Source of the DNA: Viscum album
Taxonomy: Eukaryota; Streptophyta; Magnoliopsida; Santalales; Viscaceae
Assembly (NCBI GenBank): GCA_963277665.1
Contig: OY728143.1
Coordinates: 228,089,591 to 228,153,590 of the forward strand
DNA: 64,000 nucleotides
Direction of reading: 5' to 3'
Shown: positions 33,932 to 47,100 of the stretch, one piece after another
Position numbering within the stretch: the first letter of the stretch is position 1
Layout of the letters: the number at the start of each line of letters is the position of its first letter
Position numbers and translations under genes: made by a program
Notes under the pieces: generated by a model
Seen by the model: only the letters and a program-made list of their open reading frames with translations
Database searches by the model: none
What the model was told of the DNA's origin: nothing

Positions 33932-34530
33932 TTGCGTCCTTTCAATTACATTAGTGTTAATATATTTTGGGGCATGCCCAAATATTGTCATTTTGTGTCT
34001 ACTTTTGGCCAGGCTCTTAAACAGCTCGCATTACGGAACGGTAATGCTCTCTCCATGGCAGGTATGGATTGCCCTATTAAATCAACTATTGTCTTCAAAA
34101 TGGTTTACTTAATGCTGTTCTATAAATGGAATGTTAATAATTTTAAAAAAATTAATGTCGACATTAAGAATTTCATTTGGACTAGTAGTGCCCTAGAAAG
34201 AAAGATTGTGACTCCTCCCTGGTCAACCTATTGCATGCCCATTGAGAATTGTGGTGTTGGAATTAAAAATCAAAAACTCTTCAAGGAATCCCTTTAGGCT
34301 AGACTTACATGGAACCGACTTCATTATACATCAGATGTTATCATTGTTCTTAAAAATAAATTCCTTACCAAACATAATATGGGAATACCTAGACTCATTA
34401 ATTCCTCTATTTGGCATTCCATCAAACACTACTTCAAAAAAAATATTAATGCCAGACGGATTGTCTCTTGTGACTGTTCAATGAAGTTTTGGCTAGACAA
34501 CTGGGCTAGAAAAACATTAATTTCAATTAT
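33932..34530 (+). pseudogene. LINE ORF2 region downstream of RT
   Basis: One frame, interrupted by a stop at 34295-34297, carries landmarks of the L1 post-RT region: WGMPKYCHF, GNALSMAGMDCPIKSTI, YLMLFYKWNVNNFKKIN, IKNFIWTS, WSTYCMPIENCGVGIKN. After the stop come ARLTWNR and later SSIWHSIK and MKFWLDNWA. In intact plant LINEs these read roughly LS.AGR..LI.SVL......YL.....P..V...I......F.WG...........V.W...C.PK..GGLGI. The frame is unusually well kept over 600 bases for a dead element. Confidence 0.75.
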
Positions 34531-34870
34531 TTATTCAGATTATAGTCCTCAAAATAGAAAATTCACTATCAGATATATTTTAAATTCCCGATATGATCAC
34601 CCCATAATTCTATTCTTAATGTTATTGAAAATTACTCTTTCTCACAAACTATGGATTTCCTGGTTTCGGAACATTCTTACAATTGTATAATGACCCCTAA
34701 AATATTTTAAAATAATTATTGTAGTTATTATAAGATAGATTAAAGATAGATCAAACATTTTAAAAAAAAATGGATTAATCCTTCTAGATTCATTCTCATA
34801 TGGAATCTTTCTCACAATAGAGATCCCATCAAAATTTTCCTTCAATCATTTGGTATCCAAATTTGATATG

Positions 34871-34990
34871 AGTGTTGAATCTACAATCAACAAAGGGAAG
34901 ATTCCAACCACCTTTTTATTTCATGTGATACTACTTCTACCCTTTGGAACTATATTCTTGACATTTTTTATTACAGATGGTTTTTTATTT
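34871..34990 (+). pseudogene. LINE zf-RVT zinc-binding domain remnant
   Basis: In the frame CxIYNQQREDSNHLFISC (x is a stop), then DTTSTLWNYI, the pattern C..C......HLF..C.....W...L of the plant zf-RVT domain is recognisable. The second cysteine is replaced by tyrosine or asparagine. The His-Leu-Phe and final Cys, and the conserved Trp, are kept. Confidence 0.65.
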
Positions 34991-35313
34991 ACCCTATTTG
35001 AAATCATCTAAAAATTTGTGCTGAAATTGACGGCTCTCAAAAAATCAAGAACCTTTTTATCTATTTGGTTGCTGAACACAATCATGTGATCTAGTATAAT
35101 CAAAATTTTATTATCCATCAAAATTTATCAGTAAATAATAATAATATATAGATTCAGATCCTTATTACTATACATGATGTTAATTTATTACAAATGGGTC
35201 AATGTCATATCATCGTGCATGACTTTGGTATCAAGAAGCGGTTGTAGATAAAAGGGAATTTTTGACAAACATGTCGTACTATAGAGGGGTTTTGAAGAAC
35301 CCCTCTACTTGGA

Positions 35314-35700
35314 TGGATCAAAATCAATATTTATGGTTTCTCCAAGGGAAACTTGGGGCATATAGGGTGTGGTGAGGTCTTTAAAAGTTATGTCATGAAG
35401 ATTCTTGGATGTTTCATGTGAAAATTTGGCTATGAAACCTCCCTTAGAGCTAAGTTGCTGCAATTGATCCATACCATATACGATTACATCCTCTTCAGTT
35501 GTAATAATATTTAGATTGAAAGTGACTCAATGACCATCGTGCAATCGATTTGAAATAGTGTAAATCATCTTTTTTGGCTGATTAATACTTATTGGATGTA
35601 TTGAATCCATTTTCATATAGATATCAACTATATCACAACACATGTGTATCAAGAAGGCATCATGGTTGAATATGGGATTTCCAACAAGGGGGTAAATAAA
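35314..35700 (+). pseudogene. LINE C-terminal RNase H domain remnant
   Basis: A single frame of about 126 codons with only four stops reads WIKINIYGFSKGNLGHIGCG, then SLRAKLLQLIH, IESDSMTIVQSI, and THVYQEG near the end. This follows the plant LINE RNase H pattern K.N.DGS..GN.G..G.GG, AEL.A...G, ESDS..VV, H..RE.N..AD. The first catalytic Asp (DG) is now Tyr-Gly, the Glu (AE) is Lys, the ESDS Asp is retained, and the last Asp is lost. It would act on RNA/DNA hybrids in an intact element. Confidence 0.75.
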
Positions 35701-35899
35701 GAAATCACCTTGTAAAATGACCTCCCAGCCAATCTTATTCCCTTTCATGAAAATGATGGTAATATGATCTCGTAATTTAGACTCTGGTGTTCTCTTTTCT
35801 CATAATAATTATGTTTTGTTCTTCTAAATAAATAAATAAAATCATAATATATATATGTATATATTTTTCATTCATATTATTTATATACATTTTAATAAT

Positions 35900-37330
35900 A
35901 ATCTTACAATCATCCACCTGAACTAAAATCCCATAATGAAATTATGAAAAAACTTACCACTCCATTGGAATCAATTCAATCTCTTTTCGATGTAGTTTGT
36001 AGGATATATCATCATTTTGGTCCAAAACCTGATCCAAAAAATATCCTTATCCCATTACCTAACTGTTTGATCCTATCATCCATATTAGTGTTGAAAATAG
36101 TTATCAAATCGTAGTATCATATATTTTAGATGTAGACCTAAAAAAGTGAATCCTCTACTGAAGTTACATAGGAGGATGGTGTGATTTTTATCAAACATTA
36201 TGTATCCCTATATGAATATATCTACCAAAATATGTATCATATATATTGAATGAAAATTTATATAATATTCATTTCAAGATATCAAGTGAAAACTAGACAT
36301 GGAACATATAAATCAAGTATACATAACTCATATTTTCTTAATTAGCTTCCTTATTTTTTTCATTTGTATTTCATAATGAATGATCATTATTAATGAAAAT
36401 ATTATTATTGATCCATCATATCCTGAATAATTATTATGAAATAAATATAAAATTTAAATATTATAAATATTTTTTTTGAAAAAATAAAAATATTTTGGCA
36501 TAGAAAAGGATTCGCACCACTTCGTGGAGACTGTAGGCCATACATAATATCATCTGACAATATCATTACCTTAATGGTTATAAGGATAAATAAGGGGTGA
36601 TATATTAATTTTTTATAAAAAATATAATCTCATATATATAAAAAGTATTCATTATTTGTATCTTAATTAATTTTTATGTAATTAATAACTAAAAAACGAA
36701 TCACATCGTATCGCAAGTCGGTGTTCAGAAATACACATGTTTGACGTTATCATATTTGAAACAAAATCAAATGTAAAAAGGTATAAGTGAAATTAAAATT
36801 CCATAAGTATAGTAATAGAATATATACCATACAAATTTATTAAAATGTTCATTATATATTTCTATGAATATTGGTGATTGAAAATGATCTACATTGATTC
36901 ACAATGTGGTAGTCTGCCACACACGACCAATGATTTCATTTCCAATTTAATGGAAGTTGAGATTAATAAATATGAAGCAATCAACATAATATTTTTTAAT
37001 TATATTAATGATACCAAAATAATTCAATTAGATGATTTAATAAAAAATATTAGGTGGAAAATAATAATGAATATGATAATCATTTGTTAAGTTAATTACT
37101 ATATATAAGAGAAATCACATTTAGATCTCTACTCAATGACCGTAGGGATGGAATTTTGGAAGGACAAGTAGATCTATACTATATCTAAGGATGTACGGTA
37201 TAGAATATTTTAGGGTTTTTTTGATAAAATGGTCTTCGTAGGTATTATGAAATGAGGGGAGAGGTGCACATTTATAAGTGGGGAAGGAAGGTCATATAAG
37301 AAAATACATTTAAAATTCATAAAATTACCT
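35900..37330 (-). repeat. Decayed LTR relic of the gag-element family
   Basis: Same orientation as the LTR at 2149. CACCACTTCGTGGAGACTGT, then AGGCCATAC and CTGACAATATCATTACCTTA (36513-36575), align with the first GTACGTAC block at 3755-3815. GAATCACATCGTATCGCAAG (36698) aligns with the second. AGGGGAGAGGTG..CATTTATAAGTGGGG (37255-37285) aligns with the TATA region at 4315-4340. It could be the continuation of the LTR that starts at 30022, split by the material at 30.2-35.9 kb including the LINE, but this is inferred from order and orientation only. Confidence 0.6.
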
Positions 37331-40300
37331 AAAATGATTAATTAATTCAGATGTAAAAAGTATAAAAATAACCCTATATTCTAACATGAAAATTAATATT
37401 TGGGCTTATGTCTATAATGTTTTTTGGGTTGTTAGGTAATTTTAACATGTATCTCTAATATTGACCTCATAGTAAACCCATATTTACCCTTACTAAAATA
37501 ATAATTGTTACTACATTCACTATTAAATATATAGAAAAACTAATATGTCCTTAGTCGATAAAATAAATTATTAAAATTAAATACATGAAATCCATTATTC
37601 AAAATTAAATTTATATAAGTGGAAACTATTATAATAAAAGTAGTCCTACAGATGTGATGATAACCATGATTTCTAAGTGAAAATGATAGAGGATTACAAT
37701 ATTTACATATAAAAATTATGTATGAAAAAAAATTAACTCTTCCTGAATTGGATTAAAATTTATATTACTGAACTAATTTCACTTCAAAATAAATTTTAAT
37801 TATAATTTATCTTTTTAAATAACATAAATGAAATGAAAATTTTAAAATAATTTTCTTCCCTCACTAATAAGTATAAAATGAAACTTTTATGAAAATTTCT
37901 AAAAACTCACGCTAAGTAAATTTTAATATAAATAATTAAAAAAAATAATAATATTTGTCAAATAATAATTTTAAATTGTATTAAATATAAATTTTAAATT
38001 ATTCATGCTATACACGACTAAACTTCATTTTAGAAAAAAATCTCATTTTTTAGAAAAAATTTCTTTTTTTATTTAATGATTCTTAATTATTTTTTAATAA
38101 ATAGAAAAAAATAATTTTCATATTTTAATTAACATTATTCATAATCAAAATTTTAATATATATATTATAATTATGTAATATATAAAAGATCATTTCTACT
38201 CGTTTTTGTGTGTTTAATAAGCTACCAAACATATTAAATTTAATGGAATATAATTCGCTAGATGTTTAACATCTGTGTTGAGTATCAGAAATGATATGAA
38301 ATAAAATGTTCATATTTTAATATTTAATGGTGTAAAGAAACAAACTAAATGGTGAAGTAATGATTAATAATGATCATTTAATTATTAATTGGGTTTGTTT
38401 TGTTATTTTGGATTCATAATTTAAAACATAATATTTATATGAATAATAATTTTAAAATCCCTTAATTGATGCTTGGCCCCAATGTGTATGAAATATTTGA
38501 TTTTCATCAATTATTAGAAAAGGATTTTGTGTGGGGGAGATTCATATCTCAATTTTCCATATATATTTTCATTGGTTTTACTCACTGTAGTCATTATGTT
38601 TTAGATAATTTTGTAATATAATACATCTTAATTTTCACAAATATGTATATTATTATGTAAGGATCATGTTTTAAAGGATTTTGATAAAGCATCAAGTTCA
38701 CTCAATGAATGCCAAATTCATATATTGATCTCTCAGTAACAGACCATGATCCAAATATCAGTAGAAACTCTTATACCTAAACCATTGATGTGGGGTGTAG
38801 GATTAGATCTAGGATAAAATTATATATTCTATGATATGAGACATAAATAATGAAATATAATTCCACATAACATAAATATAATCATTAAACACAAATATTT
38901 CAAGTCATAGAAGGATTCGATGGTGAAAAATCAGGGTTTCAATATTTCATTATGTGTCCAATAATCCACATAATGAAAATTATTGACCTGTATGAAAAAA
39001 AACATTTCATGATGACCCCTTGTACATTATACATGTAAAAAATTCAATATACAAATTAATTTAATTTTTTGAGTAAGAAGATACCTATTTTTGAATAAAT
39101 TTGGTAGATATGATGTAGTATGACTTGGGGACTATATGTGTGACTTGACTATTTTACGAGGGAGGTTTAATACCCCAGGAGGAGGGATCCATGATTTTGA
39201 CCAACATGATAGGGGATATAATAGTTCCACCACTATGAGGTTATTAATATGTTTCCAATAATAATGGAGTTTTTAGATTGTTTTTCATTTTTACCATTTT
39301 CTGCAATTTTATATCTCATTAACTGTTTATTTTTTTAATTAAACTAATGTTTCCAAAATACATCTATTTTATTATATATTTTATTTATTTTGGTCTATTC
39401 TTAGAGATAATATAATGAGGATTTTCTAGATCCATAATGGAATGTGGATCCCATTTGAATGTGGCATGATCCCCATGTTTGGATTCAATTTTCTATCATT
39501 TGATAATTAAATGGTAGAAATATTTCACTATTATTAGAATTAAATTTTATTTTTAGTTAGATCAATCAAAAATGAATATAAATTATGGATGGACCCAAAT
39601 CTAATATTGATTATTAATAAATGAAAAAATTATTTTATTACCCTCAAAAATTATGATCAACCCGAAACATTCTAGTAATTTGGTATTTTAAAATCTTGGG
39701 GATAATACTCATAGGTTAGTTTCAATAATAGTATACCAAATTAATTATTAATATAATTTAATATTTTTAAAATATATCAATATATTTTATTTTGTGTAAT
39801 GTAAAAATCTGATAATTATAAAAAATACCCTTAAAAATATGTTCCACTCTAATATTTCTTCCCACTATGTATCAATATTAATTTACAAAATTAGTTTTAT
39901 AATTTAATTATAGTAAATTTAGTATCATGATACTAAGAAGAGTTAAATGATATAATTTATTTTGAAAGTATTCACTATGATTCACCATTACTCATGGGAT
40001 TGATCTTCTACTTCCACTATTCTAGTTACTTGTTGTAATATTAGACAGGGTATTACAATTTTCTTTGTATTTCATTACAATGGGAAAGTAACAACACTCT
40101 TCTAGGATTATTTTTACCATCATCCAAGGACGTTTTTCTTTTTTTATTAAAGAGAAAAAATTAATCCTCTCATATTCTCACTTCTAGGTATTGAATTTTT
40201 CATAGTGGTGAAGTCTAAATTGAAACCTCTAATACATCCAAATTTGTGAGCATTTATTCATATCATGTGTGAGATATAATGTTAAATCACCCTTATGAAT

Positions 40301-43300
40301 CTAATAAGAATTTTTCAATAAAGTATTCCATGAATAATCACCTTTTTTCAACAAATGCATATTTAAATATTTAAAGAAAATATAATTTCATATATAGGGA
40401 CATCATCATTCATTAACATATATTATGACATCCCCTCGACAATTTATTCATGTAGTCATCCTTATACCTTATTATTATTTCAAAATAATTATATACCTTT
40501 GAAAATATCTTGAGGAAATATTTAGGTCATTTAAATTCATAAAAGAAACACTTATCTCTCCATCCATGTCATGATTATATCTAAATCAATTTAAACTAAA
40601 CCATTGATCACATATTATATAGTTGTGATAGGGAAGTAATATCATATGAAATTATATCATGATAGAATCAAAACATTCAATAAAAAGTTATATGTGATTA
40701 TATACATGATGAAATCATTAAATAAAATTACCAGTTCATAAAAAAACATATCGAATTATAAAAAAACATTAAGTGATTGGATGTCCATTGATCAAGAAGT
40801 CAATGTGGATGGACATTGTTTGATTAAAAGATGAAAATAATTGTAGTAAAATGCTTTTTTTGATAATGTATTAATCATTATATCCATTGTACTATATTTT
40901 TTTGAATTTAAATCGACATAAAATTCCACTAATCAATATTCATCACGATAATGATTCATTTAATCTCTCAGCCTTCATCCTCAAATGATGGAAACGATTT
41001 ATTTTTTTAATTTATAGAACTCAAGTATATGATTTCATGTAAAATAAGAGAATTATTTTCAATTCTAATGTATTGATGGTATTTTTCATCTAGATATTTT
41101 ACTTATAATCTTGAGTATATTTTATATAATATTATACTATAGTACATGATGAAATGTAATAATAATTTTTTCATCAATTAAATACATAAATATCTATAAA
41201 ATAAATAATTTCCAAAATTATACTTTATTCAGACTCTAATCATGAAAAATTGTTATATATAAATCCTAAAAACTCATGTTTCATTATGCTATGATAGAAA
41301 AATCCAAAATCCACGATTCAATTGTTGAATTAAATTTTATTTTCACTATAGACATGTGATTTTTTTGGAACACTCCAATACAATTATTATTTATATTTAT
41401 AAAAAAATTATATTTATTAATCATTATTTTAGGTATAGTATGCATACAATGAAATGCCTATACTTTATAATACAAAATATTCTCTTTAAATTATGATTTT
41501 ATATGATCAGAAAAGTAGATAAATATTTTTTAACAAATTTTTTCCTTTAATTTTAATTTAATTATATACATAAATTGAATTTAATAATTTATTTATGAAA
41601 TTACCATTATTTCATTATTTAACCTATACCCCAGGGAAAATATCAAATCATTAATTATGGAAATTTAGAATTCATTCCTCTTGTATTTCTAAAAAATTAG
41701 TACATTGATATTCATTTCCCTATTTTATGATAATAGTGTCCATGAAATTTGGAATCATCAACCATTAAATATAATCCCTTTTAACAAATAGATTCAGATT
41801 AAATATTCCACAATATAATATTTGATTATTGAGATGTTGATCAATAATATAATTCTAAGACTTCTGTTCCTTCATCAAACAATAGTGTTTATTTTCCAAT
41901 TAACACACATTTTTCTTATCATTATGTATAATAAAACCAACTATTAAGTCCATATGTACTCCCTCTTTAAGAACTCTAATTGGAAAAATCTAATTTTAGG
42001 CCTATTTGGAAAACATTGAACTAATTTATTCACTATTATGTAGCAGAATAATAAAATTTTTCTAATCCATAATTGAAAAAAGATCTATTCATGTGAATGT
42101 ATTTTAAATAAATGTATCATATGCATAGAAATCTAGTTTTCATTCAAATTAGTACACCATATTCATTAATCATGTTTCATAAATTCAATTTTTTCAATGA
42201 AATATTTATCTACCATAATTAATAATATATCATATTTAAAATTTTTAATTTCATCAAGCTTTTCAGTAATATACATTTCCAACTATAATATTAAATAACA
42301 TTATTGATCATCTTATAATATAATAAAGATATAATAATTATTTTTTATAGGGACGTCACCTTTTTTATTTGTTCTTGAGATGTCCAATCACCAATAGTAT
42401 TTTATTCCTCAATTTGATATTATATCATTAATTTTATTACTACTTATGAACACAAACCAACATAATTATCATTAGTAATTTCAATTTATTCAACATCATA
42501 ATCTCTTTCCACATTGTACCACTCACTTTAGAGACACATTCCCCTTTAATTTATTCACTATGTTGTTAATAATAATTATTATTCTTCTCTATAGTTTCAT
42601 ATTATATTTCAAGAATGATTCTAACTATCTTTGTAATAAACAAGTTATAATTTTCACCTCAATGATAATCTAGTTAGAATTCCTTCATACCTACAAAATT
42701 TTAAAATTTTCACTACCTTTTTATTGTGAATGAAAAAAATTATATCAAATATTTTGAGGAATTTCAATTTCTATTTATTTCCATCCTATATATAATATGG
42801 GGTTTTATCCTCACCCAAGAAGATTAATTCATTATTGGTAATGTAGACTAATGCATGAACTATTGGAAATCATTTGATCATAAAATAATCATTGTTAGTA
42901 CAAAATCCCAAAATTGGTGGATCATTATTTCGTAAATTAATCTAGTAATATTATCAAAAACGGAGGTAAAAATTTACTTTAAAATAATATATTGTAGTAT
43001 CTTCACTCTTCATATAAAATGTAGTGTATTCGAGTGTGATCATGATGTTATTGAGTAAAAGAACCCATCATATGAGTTAATACACAAGCCAATGGATCCA
43101 CTACTTCTATGTCAGGATACTAGATAAATTTAAGAGGTGAATTATTATTCTCATGAGAGATAAATTTGGAATCACTATAAAGTGAGTTTTATCATTTTAT
43201 CATGAAACTGATGATTCCTATATTATTTAGTGAAAATAATGCACACACTCTGAAAAAGTAAACAATTATATTCATATAAATTATTAATATCGGTTCTCTT

Positions 43301-43979
43301 ATTCATAATTCATCTCATTTTTTACAATATATTATAAAAATTAATAATTCATCAAAAAAACATGTAAATTAAAGAATCATTAATGAACTGACATAAGTTT
43401 TGATTCTAATATTCCCATTTGTAAGAGAGTGTCCCAACCACTACCTCACATTAAACTATTTTTATATTAATATAATTCATATTGAATAGTGTGGTTATAT
43501 AAATTATATGATTTTATTTATTTATAAAACATACCTGATATAATTATTATGTTCAATAGTGTTTGGACCTAAGGGAAGGAAAAAATGAAGTGTGATTTTA
43601 TATTGATAGAATAGAAAAATAGAAAACAAAAAAAAACTATTACTTAATTTCAATAAGAAATAGAGATGAAATAAATATTGAAATTAATGAAATATGGGAG
43701 TGAATATGGTTAGGGGATATAGTTAAGTAAAATTTTTTGAAGTAACAATTGATATGTGTTATAATTATCCATAAAAATGTAAAAATTTATATAAAAATTG
43801 AATTCATTGGGATCCCCCATGAACTAGTATATGTATAACAATATACAAAAAGTGGATTAATATTAATAAATATGAATGAACGTTATCATTTTCTAATTAA
43901 TGTAAATCAGTTAATGTTTCCATAAAAAATATGAATGTAATAATTAACAATTAATAATTGAAGTAGGGAAAAATGATAC
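37331..43979. other. AT-rich DNA without recognisable genes
   Basis: No coding similarity was found in any frame by eye, and no LTR ends, primer sites or tandem arrays were certain. A purine run with GTGGGGGAGATTC at 38531-38545 resembles a polypurine tract without supporting context. Composition and the scattered CCAT/TCCAT words resemble the decayed LTR relics elsewhere, so it is probably old retrotransposon DNA. Confidence 0.4.
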
Positions 43980-44170
43980 TCATAAAAAATGAAAATGAGA
44001 AAATTGTTCAGAGAAGACACACCATGCACTACGAGTGATATATCATATTATTTTTTGATTAATGAAAGTGGAAATAGATTTTCGACATCCTAATGAAATA
44101 TAATACGTCATTAATTCATCGATACTTCATTATAGAGAGGAAAAATGTAGTAGATATTCAATTTAAAATG
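43980..44170. repeat. Possible third copy of the 0.9 kb dispersed repeat
   Basis: AGAAGACACACCATGCACTA (44014), then a block with TTCGACATCC, and ATACGTCATT...ATCGATACTTCATTATAGAG (44103-44140) align loosely with AGAAGACACACTGTGTAATT (51702), GCAACATCTA and ATTAGTCGAAACCTCATTAG (51803) in order. The match is short and more diverged than that between the other two copies. Confidence 0.35.
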
Positions 44171-47100
44171 AATATTTACTTCCTTGTGTTATACTGAATC
44201 ACAAATAGGTAAAAATATTCCATACATTCTAATACAATTACCCAAAAACAGTTTAAAAAAATATGAACTCTTAAAAAAATGTTCAATTACTATATAATTA
44301 TAAATTTAAATATGAAAAATTCGGATGTAAAAAAATATTCTCAATTGATATTCCCTATTTATTCTAAATTCAGACATCTTCATCACATCTTCATTAAATA
44401 ATTCTTTTCCCTAGTTCTAATTTATTTTATAATAATGAATTATTTATAATCCAATGGATTCCCTATTTTTTCGTTGAAATAAATAAAAATATTATAAAAG
44501 ATAATATATGTCAAGACCAAGTGTGAAAAAATAATATCCCCCCTATATAATTTCCTTTTTTGGATTAGGAAAACCATATAACAAACATCACCACATTCTT
44601 GTGATCATTAATGGTTCCCAGGATAAATCATTTTTTGTTACATTGAATTTATCTATAATCATTTTACGCATTTATTTACAGAATCATGCAGTCAATGTTC
44701 TAGTCTATCCCAGATGTATTCATTAGGTTTCATCTATATTATATACACAATTGAGGTCTATCTACTACCAACATATCGATAATAATTCAATATGGTGAAG
44801 TCCCACATTATAAGCCATCCTAGTTATGATTCATTTCATAATATTTCATGAAGGGACTCTATTACATGCTTGTTCTACCAATGAAATATTTATTTGATTA
44901 CTGAACACTTTTATAAATAATATATTTGAGTTGAAAATGGAGGGAATTCGTGGACCATTATTTTATGATATCCAATACTTCATGCCAATTCTTAAACTCA
45001 AACCTAAAGAAGCTTGAATCCGAGATTCCCCAACAATACTCTAATATGGAACTAAAATTTTAATTTTAAAACCACCAAAAATTGAATCATTACTTAGTAA
45101 AATCGTCTATCAATTTATGTAGAATTAAATAGAACATAAAATTGGTGAGTCGGGAAGAACTGAATAACCCACTATCTACTCTAAATCAACCTACAAAGGA
45201 AGAATTAATTGTCCATAACATTAATGATCAATATTTATACAAATCCCAAGACAAAACACCATTAAACATGGATATTCTATAGTTTTTGTTCCTTAACTTT
45301 TCTAGAGAACTCAAAATCATTATTGATATGATCTATACAATCATTGATCATCAAACCAGGGTTGGGAATTCCTTATGTTGTTGTATTCAATAATCTCAGT
45401 ATCAGGGACCTTCACAGGAAAAAATATTCTTGGACTTTGGTTGGATTATTTCATAAAATCACATATTTGTATGATATGGTTTAAAAGATATTTCCCCCCA
45501 CTATTCCAAATCTACTTAATAAAAATATGGGTTAAATTAGTTAAAATAATCATGTTATGTACATCGACATTGGATCATCATAATTCATTGGATTTGATGA
45601 TCAATATATGATATTCGTAAATAAAACATTGTTCCATTTTCAATCCTGGTTAAAATATTCTTCTATAATGTATATTTAGTATCTTTAACAAACCGGATAA
45701 ATCCATTCATGTCAACAATTCAAGCTCATATGGATTATTTTTATTTTCCCTCATATCAATATTATCTTTACTGAAAATTTGGATATGTCACTACATGTAA
45801 TAATTTTCTATGTTGACATTTTCTTGCATATATGTGGTTATAATATGTAAATATAAATATAGATTTATTTTTATGACCATAAAATGATTGTAATAAAAAT
45901 ACCATACATGAATACCATGAAATGTAACCTTTTTTTTCATATCAACTAGTTTCATCATAAAAGATTGTCTTATAGGATTATATTAAATTTATTTTATGGG
46001 GATCCATGCAACCTAAGATATGATTACACTGTTCCTTTGGGAATTTTGAAATATATCCATTCAAGTACCAAAAATCTAGAATAATAACTAAAAATGATTC
46101 ATCATTCCAATAGTTTAAATGATCAAAAAATATATTCCATAATTTTGGATTATCAATATTGGAAGAAAAATATAATCTATAAATTATTTATAAAAATTAA
46201 TTTCATCAAAAAACCAAATTTAGAAAATCATATAGGGAAACAAATTTTATTAATTGAATCCACCAAACTAATCCAAAATTTTTATCAATGTATATGAACA
46301 TTATACTAAGAACACTATATCCCTAAATCACAAAAACATTATCTCTATAATAATATTAATAGAATCCTATTTTAATTAATAAAATAATAAATATTTACAA
46401 TTTCAATAGAAATATTTTATTTTGAAATTGACAAACCAATTAAAAACTAAAACGGATTTGGAAATATGTAAATGAACTGATCCACAATATCTTCCACCAC
46501 ACAAATGATATTTATTAGCCCCATGAAATCGGTTCTTCAAGTTCATGGGAAAATAATTAATCACAATAAAAAAATAAGAAGCTCTATAATGATTTGATTT
46601 ATAAAAATATTCCACCCATACACTATCTTGCAAAAAAATGTTTTTCCTCTTTAAATAAAATTTTCAGTGTAATTTTGCATTAATTTTTATAATAAATTTA
46701 GAGTTTTTAAATTTTAAAGTGAAATAAACACCGATAAAATATAACCCAAAAAAAATTCCAAACATATCTTTAACAAAAAATAAAAGAGTCAAAAAAAATT
46801 GATCGTTATAATTATAAAAGTAATTGTATTATAATAAAATAAAAAATAGTATACTTAGAATAAATAACATATCATATATTAAAATTATTAAGAATAACAA
46901 ATAAGGGGTTCATCCTAGAGTATGATTATCATTTCATTATTAAGATGAATATATTATGATTTTCAATCACATTAAAATGTACAAATTCGAATATTAATGT
47001 GTAAAATTATCCCAAAATTTTATTGAATATTTTCCCTAGAGTAAGGGAAATTATTTACCTAATCAATCCCATGAAGTAATAAAGGAAAATCATAATAGAG

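Larger units (their letters stand above)
33100..35860 (+). mobile_element. 5'-truncated L1-type LINE relic with RNase H domain
   Basis: Plus-strand remnants of one ORF2-like protein occur in the expected order: reverse transcriptase, post-RT region, zf-RVT zinc finger, and RNase H. The left end begins within RT; no AP endonuclease and no ORF1 are seen, which is the usual 5' truncation of LINE copies. The right end (CTTTTCTCATAATAATTATG, TTTTGTTC, AAATAAATAAATAAAAT at about 35790-35845) resembles plant LINE 3' ends with an A-rich tail. Many stops and frameshifts mark it as dead. L1 elements with a C-terminal RNase H domain are known from plants. Confidence 0.75.

Noticed and set aside
44796..45030. 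Copia-like LTR words (AAGTCCCACATTATAAGCC; TGTTGGGGAATCTCGGATTC on the minus strand)
   Set aside because: Single short resemblances without a second LTR, primer site or polypurine tract.
45375..45611. 78-codon plus-strand frame and similar short frames across 37-60 kb as host genes
   Set aside because: The translations are rich in I, K, N, F and Y with no domain, no splice context and no conservation between repeat copies. They are consistent with chance frames.
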